A stretch of 64,000 bases of DNA, from positions 7,179,501 through 7,243,500 of the forward strand of contig NC_064228.1 of NCBI RefSeq assembly GCF_023101765.2, in the 5' to 3' direction. The notes beneath the pieces are model-generated. The model saw nothing but the letters and a program-made list of their open reading frames with translations. It was not told where the DNA came from and made no database searches. The position numbers were made by a program, and so were the translations under genes. Source of the stretch: Spodoptera frugiperda (lineage: Eukaryota; Arthropoda; Insecta; Lepidoptera; Noctuidae). This document shows, piece by piece, positions 1 through 9,214 of the stretch (the first letter of the stretch is position 1; each line of letters starts with the position of its first letter).

Positions 1-72
1 CGATTAAAAAATCTGTGATTTTCTTCTGTCTCGAAAACGTTTACAAATATAATATCTCATACATCTCATTTC

Positions 73-102
73 ACTCAGACCCGGAACAACTATTTGTGGA
101 TC
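73..102 (-). repeat. SINE family A fragment
   Basis: A short stretch matches the middle of the tRNA-derived SINE family A seen complete at 12247-12463, in reverse orientation. It lies in the probable 5' UTR intron of the first ommochrome-binding-protein gene. The remainder of 1-241 shows nothing except the splice acceptor that ends it. Confidence 0.5.
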
Positions 103-248
103 TTTAGTCTACAAGTCAATATTTTGAGTGTGTAGTGTATATTTTCTCATAATCAATAAACATGCTTGCAATACTTCCATCAACGAATCAGATTTCATCA
201 CAAGCACACTGAAAACTAAACTTTAACGTTTTCTCATTACAGATCAAA

Positions 249-1076
249 ATGCTGCTTCTACTATTCCTGACAATAATTGGGACGGTTTACTCTGAAAACT
301 GTTCGTATATATACAACGGATCGCCATATGATAGAACAGCAGTTTTAACCATAAAAGGATTACCAACGAATCTAGTGATTAATCCAGTTAATGATGATCT
401 TCACTTTACATTAATAGACCTAGACAGTCTACAGAATGACAGGGTTCAAACTAAAATGGACCAATACGTTTTCAGCCAAGGCCAGCCAATCAAAATTGAT
501 AATGTAAACGGACAAGCAGCTGCAGTAGACGTAAAGAATAAGAAGACTTACATAGCCAGTGACGATGGACTTTATTACTTAGATGAAGGCAATAAAGCTC
601 AATTTCAAAGTCTCAAAGACGATGATATAGTTCAGCTCTTTAAACCGCCAAGCGACGATAAGTTATACGCAGTTTTGTTCCCAGAAAACGAAGTATTTGT
701 AATTGATATTAAAAAGAATGAAAAGAAGAAAGTTGAGAATGTTCCCTGCGCTTTCATTCTAGCAGTTGATGCTCAAGAGAATATTTATTACGAATGTGAT
801 TCTAAGTATGTGAAAGTTATTCTGAAAGGCTTTCAGGAACCGATAGAGTTTGTGGGGATAGCTAAGAATTCTGCTAGGGCTATAGCCGTGGATTCGTACA
901 ACCGAGTCGTTTTGGCAACCAACGATGGTCTGTATTGGGTGAGGCCTGACAATATTATCCCAACCAAATTCATGGATCTGGACTTTGTGCCATCTGGTTT
1001 GGCTTTTGACTATGATGATATCTATGTTGCTGCTAGCGGGGTTATTTACAAGTACAGTGCTGGTGGTTGTAAATGA
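249..1076 (+). CDS. Ommochrome-binding protein-like secreted protein (paralog 1)
   Basis: This 275-residue protein resembles the lepidopteran ommochrome-binding proteins, haemolymph carriers that bind ommochrome pigments derived from tryptophan. Residues 1-15 (MLLLLFLTIIGTVYS) form a signal peptide, with cleavage expected before ENC. The mature protein has repeated blade-like segments, such as AVDVKNKKTYIASDDGLYYL near residues 92-111 and AIAVDSYNRVVLATNDGLYW near 210-229, consistent with a beta-propeller-like fold. Cysteines are few and include one just after the signal peptide and one at the extreme C-terminus. The ATG lies eight bases after a pyrimidine-rich TTACAG acceptor at about 236-241, so a non-coding first exon lies upstream, probably outside the window. 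The whole coding region is one exon. A paralog of similar length lies at 7089-7973 on the same strand. An AATAAA near 1319 is a possible polyadenylation signal. The family call is from pattern recognition; pigment binding itself is inferred. Confidence 0.88.
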   Translation: MLLLLFLTIIGTVYSENCSYIYNGSPYDRTAVLTIKGLPTNLVINPVNDDLHFTLIDLDSLQNDRVQTKMDQYVFSQGQPIKIDNVNGQAAAVDVKNKKTYIASDDGLYYLDEGNKAQFQSLKDDDIVQLFKPPSDDKLYAVLFPENEVFVIDIKKNEKKKVENVPCAFILAVDAQENIYYECDSKYVKVILKGFQEPIEFVGIAKNSARAIAVDSYNRVVLATNDGLYWVRPDNIIPTKFMDLDFVPSGLAFDYDDIYVAASGVIYKYSAGGCK

Positions 1077-1154
1077 ATAATTAATGATTTTGTATAAGTA
1101 AATGTTGTTGAATTTTGATTGTGCTTTATTTTCCATACCTAAATTAAGAGTTAC

Positions 1155-1480
1155 ATATACACCTATGGAGTTTCTTGCTCGTTCTTCTCCATAGGAATCT
1201 ACACTTTGAAACGAGCCAATAGCTTCACTAGAAGACTAACCGACACACGGACATTTTGTTTTCTTTATATTGTAATATTTGCTTTGACGTTCAAAAGTGC
1301 CTTCCCGGTATATTTGAAATAAATATTTTTTACTTTTGAGTGTTATATTATATAACATCCAGTTATGTTATCAAAACCATTTAAGAAACTGATTCTGATC
1401 TATCTATCTATTATTGATTCGATCTCATTTCTTAAATCTATCAGTTATGTTATGACTACCCAACTAGCACAGACAGGCTG
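1155..1480. repeat. Dispersed repeat fragment (LINE-tail-like)
   Basis: Between about 1155 and 1260 the sequence resembles, in reverse orientation, the segment at 19980-20080 (conserved words around CTCGTTC and GAAACTCCA), which there follows a TCAAAG-rich repeat. It is probably the 3' end of an old non-LTR element. The rest, to 1480, is AT-rich with no recognisable content. Confidence 0.4.
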
Positions 1481-2960
1481 CATAAGAGTTGTATTTGAGT
1501 TTCCTTTTAAACTAAAAGCTGTACAGTCAGGCTGTACAAAGGCTGAATAAGCGCTTATACAGCCGTTATAATCGTAAAAAGGGCCCAAATTATACAGCTT
1601 ATCGCGTTAGTACAGCTGTATAATAACTGTACAAGAACAAGATAAGCTGCTTAACAGCTGCATTAGAGCTGTTGTGTGGTATCGGAGGAAACCAATAGAT
1701 TACAGTTGACCTCTTGTAAATACCGTGTAAAGATAATAGTTCAAAATCGGTTTTTGAAGAGAATTTTAGATGAATACAAAAATAAAGTACTTAATTGTAA
1801 TTTATTTTTCCCTCCGGAACTTATTGTGACAAATGGCAACCATTTCAGTTGCTGTTGTTATTGTGTAAAGTATTGGAATTTTTAGTGGTGGCACTTGGCT
1901 AATACATGAGGTGAACTTCAAGTGCCGATTCATATTTATTGTGAACCTATGCATATATTTTAACTAAATTTTCACGGGCCGGCAAAATAATCAAGCAAAC
2001 ATTACAGAAAACATCAAAAAAGGTAAGTGAGTGCGTTTGTTTTTGAGGTTAGAATAAGAAAATGTAATTGAAATAACTAACCAGAGGACAAAAATAACAC
2101 AGTTTTATCTTATAATCATGATTTGGATGTGGCTGTGGCCAAATAATGACTAAAATCCCTTTATTGTTATTTTATTTTTGTCTTTATTTAATTACAAAAT
2201 GGCGAGAATTTAGAACAGCCTAAAGAGTATTGACAGTGTTGTATAGTCTTATAGGCTGTACTACATAAGATATGAATTCTACAATGCAGCGATTAGTTCT
2301 TAATCAGTTTTATAATAGAATATTTGTATTATTTATTATTACCAGATCTTTTCCTTTTTTTCCACATACTTATTGATTTTAATTTAGTTTCACTGCTAGC
2401 TTTCACTAAATGAATCTGCTAAAGAACTGTGCTGACAGCTGTCAGTTAAAAAGACTAAAGCTGTACCTGTGGCTAGTATTTATTTTTTTAGTGTTATTAT
2501 ATTCTCACAAACAGAAATTATAAAACTAGTGTATTTATAATAGTCTACAATTAAGCCATTAAAAAGAAGTTCAAGATTCGAGTCACTAAAAAAGACTAAA
2601 GCTGTATTGTAGCTGGTATTTACATTTTTAGTATTATAGTACCTTCTCTGACAGAAATTATAAAACTAATGTAGTTACAATGGTCTACAATTACGCCATT
2701 AAAACGAAGTTCGGTAACGGTGTTGAAGTGTACCATTGTACAGAAAAATGTATCGGGTGAGACAATGATAACACTTAGAGCTGTAATGGGGAAGTTATCT
2801 CATACAAAATACAGCCTTTATACAGCTTTAAAGATAAAACACTACTTGAAGTGTCACACAATACTTCAAGTGTTATTATAGAATTTTGGTATTCTATTAA
2901 GACACCCTAAGCTTAAACCGATTCCATAATACAGTCTTTATAAAGATTGAGCTGTATAAT
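1480..2960. repeat. CTGTACAG/ACAGCTGTAT-rich dispersed repeat region
   Basis: The words TACAGC, GCTGTA and CTGTATAATAACTG recur in both orientations from about 1500 to 2960, for example around 1505-1660 and 2770-2960. This points to one or more old elements with internal inverted repeats. No conserved reading frame is present; the 61- and 69-codon ORFs here lack coding character. An internal tandem duplication is listed separately. Confidence 0.45.
2448..2717 (+). repeat. Diverged tandem duplication, 141-bp period
   Basis: Two copies, starting near 2448 and 2589, share the order AAAGACTAAAGCTGTA, CAGAAATTATAAAACTA, GTCTACAATTA, GCCATTAAAA. Several substitutions separate them, so the duplication is not recent. 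Confidence 0.75.
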
Positions 2961-3437
2961 AACTGATAATCCCCTCTTGTAAAGAGAAAATAATTTTTTG
3001 ACACTCTTGTAAGTCTCTTAAAGAATTATAAGTTTTAAATAGGCTGTTTTATGGATGATACCAACGCTTGTGTGCTGCTTGGGCTACCATCTAGTTTAGT
3101 CTAGTAAGAATCTAGTCAACCTGAGATGCTACAAATTAATTACATATTATAGAATATTACAGTACGTACCTTGTTTTCCAAACTTCCCTTTACCTTCCAG
3201 TTCTGACAAAGGGCTTGCAACTAATGCCTAAGTTTCTAGACTATGCACGGTTTATTTTTTTGAATGAATGATGTGATCCCTTTTTGATGATACACAAATT
3301 ACATCATTATTAGACATAAAGAATTATATTAGTGTATAGAGGGTGTTGGGATTTTGATGTCGTGGTTTGGAAAGTAGGTCAAATAGGGATCATACATCGT
3401 CAGCATCATCATCAACAACAGCCCCTGAGAAGCCACT
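2961..3437. other. Gene-free AT-rich stretch
   Basis: I see no ORF with coding character, no RNA gene and no clear element boundary here, apart from a short CATCATCATC-type simple repeat near 3402-3415. Confidence 0.5.
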
Positions 3438-3860
3438 GATGGACAAAGTCAAAGTCAAACTCAAAGCATTTGTTCCAATTAATTCTTGATTAGGCACTTT
3501 TGAAACGTCAAATTCAATAGGGATGATGACGGGGTATGAAAATTTAAAATCTATTTAGTTAGTTAAGTAATATTAGACACATATTTTTTATTTTGTCATA
3601 TAAAATAGCAATACTTAGATAAAACGAATCGAAGTTTAGGAGTGGGTGCAAATATAGTAATTTCTAGTAATAGTCATTTCTACGTATAAAACGTACATAG
3701 AATATGCGATCGAACACGCGATATTTCAAATCAATATAATTATCTTCGAAAGTATTTGTTTCCGTAAGAAAATAAAAATACGTGTCTAATATTTTAAAAT
3801 AATCTACAAGACGGACATTCCCTATTTCCCGACGAAATATAAGATAAATTCTTCGCCAGT
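3438..3860 (+). repeat. Dispersed repeat family I (CAAAGTCAAAG tail)
   Basis: It begins with the tandem word CAAAGTCAAAGTCAAACTC, continues with a block also present at 19906-19980, and then with a block around GGGATGATGACGGGGTATG that recurs in reverse orientation at 33750-33785. The 3740-3835 part recurs in reverse around 21900-22090. It is a multi-copy transposon remnant. Confidence 0.6.
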
Positions 3861-4371
3861 TATGTTATGAGTTCCATATAAGTTGAATATTTTCATTACA
3901 TACTTTATGATACTGAATACTATTCCAAAATCTGTTCGGTCGCACACAATATATTATGGCGTTTTGACCTGCTTACATAAAGTCAGTCTAATAAATAAAA
4001 TGATCGAAATAAAAGAAACTGAAGATTGGAGAGGCCTATGTCCAGTAGTGGATGAGAACAGGCTGATAATGATGATGATGAAAGGAAAACGGTTCGAAAA
4101 ACTTTAACACACAAATTACAACAGAAATTAGCTAACAACACCACTTCAAGCTGTACGATCTAAATCTGAGATTAATCAAATCCTGGACTCATCATCTAAT
4201 CATCCAAAATAGATCCACAAGCTGCAGAATTGGTAGAAGTAAGACAAAGTTTTAAACTAAGATGCATCTTAATTTGATAATGCTTAAGTATGCTTATACA
4301 TTTAAATAAATAATAAAACCTGAAAAAATAAAGATGCTTCTTCATACGTTTAAGAAACATCAGCAATCGAT

Positions 4372-4502
4372 TAGGGGGGAATTGGGCTTCCGGTAACCTC
4401 ACTTACACTACGCAAGCGTTGTTTCACATCGGTTTTCTGTGAGGCCGTGGTATCACTCCGGTCGAGCCGGCCTATTCATGCTGAAGCATGGCTCTCCCAC
4501 AC
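4372..4502 (-). repeat. Dispersed repeat family C, 5' part
   Basis: It carries the family C landmarks in reverse orientation: GAGCCATGCTTC, CGGAGTGATACCACGGCCTC and a GTGAGTGAGGTTACCGG-type block. Fuller copies lie at 23888-24167, 27176-27595, 34447-34730, 36070-36340 and 44975-45265. The adjoining stretch 3861-4371 shows only a short AT-rich ORF and nothing recognisable. Confidence 0.75.
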
Positions 4503-4506
4503 CTAA

Positions 4507-4660
4507 AATGTCTCACGATAGTTATTATAAAAATTAATTACGAATATAATTTTAATATTAATTATTATATTATCGGGTTACTCACGTAACTGTTTGACGA
4601 GGAACTCGACTAGTTTGAAGCCATGCTAGAAGCTCATAATCATGAGAAATATTAAAATTA
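4507..4660 (-). repeat. Foldback repeat family G fragment
   Basis: The terminal word GTCTCACGATAGTTATTATA and the internal block GACGAGGAACTCGACTAGTTT match other family G copies at 6690-6905, 51225-51480, 52530-52690, 59455-59565 and 62105-62285. The family ends in inverted repeats and looks like a non-autonomous DNA element. Confidence 0.6.
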
Positions 4661-5183
4661 TAATTTAAATAGTTAAAGCACCCTATATTTCATGATGCGA
4701 ATGTCAACACGCAGCATGTTTACAAGCATCGTGGATACGTGACACAATGGCAGATGTTTTATAAAGTCTTCGAGCGTGATGATGCTAAACCCATTTCATA
4801 ACAAACGGCCGACGCCCGTGGACGGACAGGTGCGTTCAGTTTCTATTTTACTGCACTTTGGTAAGCGGGTGTTTCTTAAAAAAACTGTAACTTTATTTAA
4901 CAAATCATTATTCTCCTGCGTTATTAAGCATCGTGGTAGCTTATTATCATCCTTATTTTTGTTGCATTGGTTGGGAGCAGTGTCATAGCTTAATTTATTG
5001 AAACCAAATTTTGTGTTTCAATTTGCAGAATTGTTAACTTTTGGTCGAGGATAATGATGCCGTTAACTTTTTGTGTTTTTTTTTAAGAATCACCCAAGCA
5101 CTTGTGTAGTTGATGTCCTCACGTATAATATCGAAACTGCAAACAAAACTTCACAGGAGTGTGATTCGAAGTTTCCATTTTGA
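4661..5183. other. Gene-free stretch
   Basis: A 70-codon ORF at 4776-4988 has no recognisable domain and unremarkable codon use. I see no other content. Confidence 0.4.
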
Positions 5184-5262
5184 TTTGACTGCCAATAGAA
5201 AACTGTTGAAGGTAAATCCTCCGCTAACGTCGGTCACCGGTGACCACCACGGCGTTCAATGC
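5184..5262 (-). repeat. Repeat family H with GGTCACCGGTGACC palindrome
   Basis: One of three copies of a roughly 80-bp block; the others are at 20284-20352 and 62698-62780. It contains a perfect 14-bp palindrome at 5232-5245, flanked by the words CCGCTAACGT and ACGGCGTTCAATG. It is probably the terminal part of a transposable element. Confidence 0.7.
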
Positions 5263-6090
5263 GAACATTTTATATCACCTGTGTGTTAAATGAAACATTA
5301 CATTTGAACAACATTAAATTTGAACATTTGCTATCTCTTGTGTGTTTTACCTGGAAAGTTTTTTTTTCTATATCTATATCTATTAATTTTTCCATTCTAT
5401 TTGATTGAAAAACAGTGAAAGGAATAATAAATTGTGCATATATCATACTATTAGTGCAATAAAATAAATATGACCTTTTTTGCAGTTTCTATACTATACG
5501 TAGGAGCGTAGATCTATAGCTTTAAAATTCTTATTATCTTTTTCTTCATCTGTTTTTCTATTTTTGTCAGGGATTTCCTGATTGGCTTGTGGTCTAAAAC
5601 TTGAAGAAGCTTTCCTCAGGTGGGTGTCTTATTTCATTTAAATCTTGTAGAATTCCGTTCTTTGAAATTCTTCGTGGTTCACTATAAGGTGTAAATTAAG
5701 TAATTAAATTTTCCCTAAGTTCCCAAAAGGGCACATAGTTGGAACATATTACTTTATTACAATTGTAAAAAAGGCCACACTGTATACTATGGATGCATTA
5801 AAGTGGTTTGATTTGTTTTGAAAAAACTATACAGGAAGATTTAATTTTAAAATATTTATGTTACTGTGCATAATTTCATCTTGATTTTGAAATTACTTTT
5901 CTTTTTTTTCTTTCTATTAAGCATTCAAGATTATGACAAGGCATTTATATTTCTTAAAGTCTATCATAATCTTAAAATTCTCTTCGTTAATTTTTTCCAC
6001 AAGTTTTACTGAGACACATAACTATAACGTAACTTATTTTAATAATGCAAGATATTTTTTCAATTTCAATTTGAAAAATATGATAGCCTA
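5263..6090. other. Gene-free AT-rich stretch
   Basis: AT-rich sequence with no coding ORF, no RNA gene and no clear repeat boundary that I can support. Confidence 0.4.
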
Positions 6091-6114
6091 AATCAACAAT
6101 TTCTCAAAAAGTAA

Positions 6115-6330
6115 AATGTTGGGCTCAGAATAGTACCCTGTAGTACTCCAACAGCATCATTAAATAAAAAATACAATTTATATATCAAAATTCAACATTA
6201 TTAAACAAGCAATACTTGGAAAACAAAACAAAATAAATCAGACTAAAAAAAAACTATACTAATATAACTTCGCAATCGGAAGCCTTGCTAAAGTCTATGA
6301 AAACCATTTTGAGCTAAAGGAAGTTATGAG
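6115..6330 (-). pseudogene. LINE reverse-transcriptase remnant
   Basis: On the minus strand, bases about 6270-6308 translate to MVFIDFSKASDC, which matches reverse-transcriptase motif A (FIDFSKAFD). Bases 6121-6158 translate to DAVGVLQGTILSP, which matches the next RT block (GVPQGSILSP). The two motifs are in the expected order and about 50 codons apart, but in different frames. This is a frameshifted relic of a non-LTR retrotransposon ORF2. The FADD/YADD motif was not found. Confidence 0.75.
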
Positions 6331-6689
6331 TCTATGTTTTGACTACCTACTAATATCATTACGTCTAATAGTTATGAGAATCTAATTAAACAAATACCAT
6401 TATAGTGAACCATCAAGCAACACTGTTCTTTTTTTATAAGTCGGTCATTGTGACACTATCAGTATACAATGGCCACTTGTATAAACATTTGTTCCATCAT
6501 TTGCCAAAACAATAATAATTCATCCTGACTTACTTGCATTGTAGCTGTTATATTCATATATCTATGCGATTTCAATGTGTATGTGATCTGTTCTGTAAAT
6601 ATTTTCGTTGTGTGCTTTGTCTGTATCTATATTGTCATATTTTAATATGTCTTCTTCATTAATGACGATTATAATTTATAAATGATCAT

Positions 6690-6905
6690 TTGATCTAGTT
6701 TTATTATAACTTTCGTGAGACATACTAAATTAATTATTAAGTTGTCGGCTTACGGATGCTCTTGAAAATGAGCACGGCTCTCTAGCATAGCTCGACTAAA
6801 ATCCGAGGAAGTACGAGTTTGAGTGAGTGTTTGACGAGGAATGACTAGTGAAACTAGTCGAGTTCCTCGTCAAACCGTTACGTGTGTAAGCCGATAACAT
6901 AATAG
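6690..6905 (+). repeat. Foldback repeat family G copy
   Basis: It starts with CGTGAGACATACTAAATTAA and contains AACTAGTCGAGTTCCTCGTC near 6851-6873, as in the copy at 51225-51480. A local hairpin is formed by CGAGGAATGACTAGT and ACTAGTCGAGTTCCTCG around 6835-6870. Such elements are probably non-autonomous DNA transposons. Confidence 0.6.
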
Positions 6906-7071
6906 TTAATTTGATCTAGTGTTACTATTCACATTAATAGCTTATTTCATCTCTACAGGTATCTGAACTTAGAGGGATTTAAAAGATGTTCTTTTATTGT
7001 TTCAATACCTTTTTCTTCACACACACCATATTTCAAAGCTATCTTCTTCACAGATACCACAAACGTTTGTC

Positions 7072-7092
7072 ATGAACCTGCGTTCACAATGA
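7072..7092 (+). other. Short upstream ORF overlapping the start of paralog 2
   Basis: After a TTCTTCACAG acceptor ending at about 7053, the first ATG is at 7072. It opens a six-codon ORF (MNLRSQ) whose stop TGA lies in the ATGA that also contains the main start codon at 7089. If the exon starts at the acceptor, ribosomes meet this uORF first. The context at 7072 (TGTCATGA) is weak, so leaky scanning or termination-reinitiation is plausible. Confidence 0.55.
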
Positions 7093-7973
7093 GGAGCTTG
7101 ACTAAAATCCTGTCTGTCTTCGCCATTTTCATCGCTGGATACAACACAGAAAAATGTGAACGAATCAAAATCGGAAACGAATACTACAAGCGACAGCTAA
7201 TTGCGACTATAGATGGCTACCCAACAGGAATGGTTATAGACCCAAGAACCGACCACATATTCTTCATCCTTCATAAAAGAAACTACACTAAAGGAATACA
7301 TCTACTAAAACATGGATCCTTAGGCATCAAAGAACTGCCAGTTTCAGATGAATTACTTGGACAATGTGTCGCTATTGATACTACCAACAATATTATTTAC
7401 ATTGGCACCAATCAAGGCTTAGTCACATACGATTATTCAAGAACAGAGATCACTGCAGAAAGGCCGATCGGAGACGATGATGTACGAAGTATCTTCATAG
7501 ATAAAACGGACAACCAAATGTACATAGCAACGGGATCAAACCACGAAATATTCCGTTTTATGAACGGGTCAGCTGCTGTGAAACGGTACGATAAAATTCC
7601 AAAAGCCTACAGCTTTATTCTTGATAGCAAAGGCAATGCTTTCTACGAGTATATTGATGGTAGACTGTATTTCTTCTCCGTAGATTTGTATGAACCAATT
7701 CAGTATAAAGGTTTCACAAGAGAACTGAAATACATTCTACAATTGAACAATAACGATGAAGCTATAGTAGCTGTCAAAGGTTCCTTGTTCAGACTCTTTA
7801 CTAAAAGCATTTTGCCTGTAAAAATAGGACAGTTAGGTTTCAAAATCACCGGTCTAGCTTTCGATCATAAAAACAATATTATCATAGGTACTAAAGGAAA
7901 GATTTATAGGTACAAGCCTATCGATACAAATGATCCTTGTCCGGCTGATGATTATTTCATGTCAAGCATTTAA
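7089..7973 (+). CDS. Ommochrome-binding protein-like secreted protein (paralog 2)
   Basis: This 294-residue protein is a second member of the ommochrome-binding family. Residues 1-20 (MRSLTKILSVFAIFIAGYNT) are a signal peptide; the mature chain begins EKCERIKIG, so a cysteine again follows the cleavage site closely. It shares with paralog 1 the order: an early ATIDGYPTGMVIDP block near residues 39-52 (paralog 1 has LTIKGLPTNLVINP), an AIDTTNNIIYIGTNQGL block near 96-112, a DDDVRSIF block, and the late GLAFDHKNNIIIGTKGKIYRYK segment. The C-terminus is longer, ending about 15 residues past the paralog. The coding region is one exon, and a splice acceptor lies about 35 bases upstream of the ATG. 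Both genes face the same way, as expected from tandem duplication, but 6 kb of repeats and clear divergence argue that the event is old. Pigment binding is inferred from family membership. Confidence 0.88.
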   Translation: MRSLTKILSVFAIFIAGYNTEKCERIKIGNEYYKRQLIATIDGYPTGMVIDPRTDHIFFILHKRNYTKGIHLLKHGSLGIKELPVSDELLGQCVAIDTTNNIIYIGTNQGLVTYDYSRTEITAERPIGDDDVRSIFIDKTDNQMYIATGSNHEIFRFMNGSAAVKRYDKIPKAYSFILDSKGNAFYEYIDGRLYFFSVDLYEPIQYKGFTRELKYILQLNNNDEAIVAVKGSLFRLFTKSILPVKIGQLGFKITGLAFDHKNNIIIGTKGKIYRYKPIDTNDPCPADDYFMSSI

Positions 7974-8985
7974 TTGTGTTTTATTTTAGACAATTTTAGT
8001 TGCTCGAAGATTTAGTTTACTGTTAGATTAGATACTCTAGTTAGCACGTTATTAAGGTCGAGTCAATCGCCTGCCAATTTTCCTTTAGCAATTAGTTACT
8101 GATTTAAATGTTTGCATTATTTTACGCATGCATAGTTATTAATTTGAGCAACTAAATTTGTTTTTATAGTGATCTTTATTGTCATTGTTCCAAAATTCTC
8201 AAGTTTATCTTGTGCATCATCGATTTCCATTGCATTTAGTTCATTTTCATTGTCATATCATGCATTATTCTCATCATATTTCATATTTTCATCATCGTTT
8301 TCATGAAAATCGTCTATAACTGCCACTATCTTACAAACACGCATCCATATTTCATTTTCAATCACCCATATCAAATACCCAGCTGTATTATCGTTAAATT
8401 GACTGACATTTCCTACGCTTCCGATGTTATAACTAATTTTGATTGAACCGTTTTCTGGTTTGTTTAGTTTTTTACTTTCTACGCTCCGTTTACGCACTTA
8501 TTATCTAGGCATTGAGGTGGAAAACCGTTTGTTATTGTACACTCATGATTGATTCGCCTTTTGTTTTTAAAATATTGCTTATTCAATTGTTTGGGTATCG
8601 TCACCATGTATAGCCAAATTGTGTTTTGTTATGTCTGTCTGAATCACGAGTTAAGTCATGCTTTTGTCGAATTCATGTAGCTGTTGTTTTCTGTTAATGT
8701 TTTTGTTAATTGTATTTTAATTTCAACAATGCCATTTTACCGAATATAGACACCGTCATATTTCTATTCGGTAATGATGTTTTAGTGTTCCTATAAGCTT
8801 AAATCATATCATTCATCTCTGAAACTAGCTATAGAAAAAACATTAGTTAAAATCGTACCATAGGTTTCTTTTTCTTTTGTCTATTTTCATTGTTTCATTA
8901 AACTTGAGATTTTTGGAATAAAACATGGTTAGACGAAACGGAAGTTACCGCACATTTTTGCATTTTTTCCTTAGTTTTAAATGAC
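7974..8985. other. Gene-free flank
   Basis: The 3' flank of the second ommochrome-binding gene. An AATAAA near 8918 is rather far to be its polyadenylation signal. The 79-codon minus ORF at 8258-8497 has no recognisable feature. Confidence 0.4.
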
Positions 8986-8989
8986 TTAG

Positions 8990-9190
8990 TGTAGCAATGA
9001 GGTTTCATCACATGCACCTGGCAGGCTAGATGTTGACACACACTGGCAGGCTGCGTTGTGACACGGGAGAAGAATTGAACGTTTTGAATTTGACTAGGTT
9101 GTCAACGATGAGAAAATTTTACATTATTTGTCATTACATTTTATTGTCAGAAGAATTTTAGCTTTCGTGTAAGACACAACACATGCTAAA
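8990..9190 (+). repeat. 5' LTR
   Basis: 201 bp, beginning TGTAGCAATGAGG and ending ACATGCTAAA. It was compared by eye over its whole length with 10656-10856 and no difference was seen. It contains no obvious TATA box. Ending in AAA rather than CA is atypical; the boundary was fixed by the TTAG duplication. Confidence 0.88.
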
Positions 9191-9191
9191 T

Positions 9192-9209
9192 TGGCGCCCA
9201 ACGTGGGGC
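9192..9209 (+). promoter_or_regulatory. Primer-binding site of the LTR element
   Basis: TGGCGCCCAACGTGGGGC begins one base after the LTR. The leading TGG pairs with the CCA end of a tRNA, as required for minus-strand priming. I did not assign the tRNA species. Confidence 0.7.
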
Positions 9210-9214
9210 CGACC

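Noticed and set aside
759..1136. 125-residue minus-strand ORF opposite the first ommochrome-binding gene
   Set aside because: A shadow of the real plus-strand gene, with no domain or signal.
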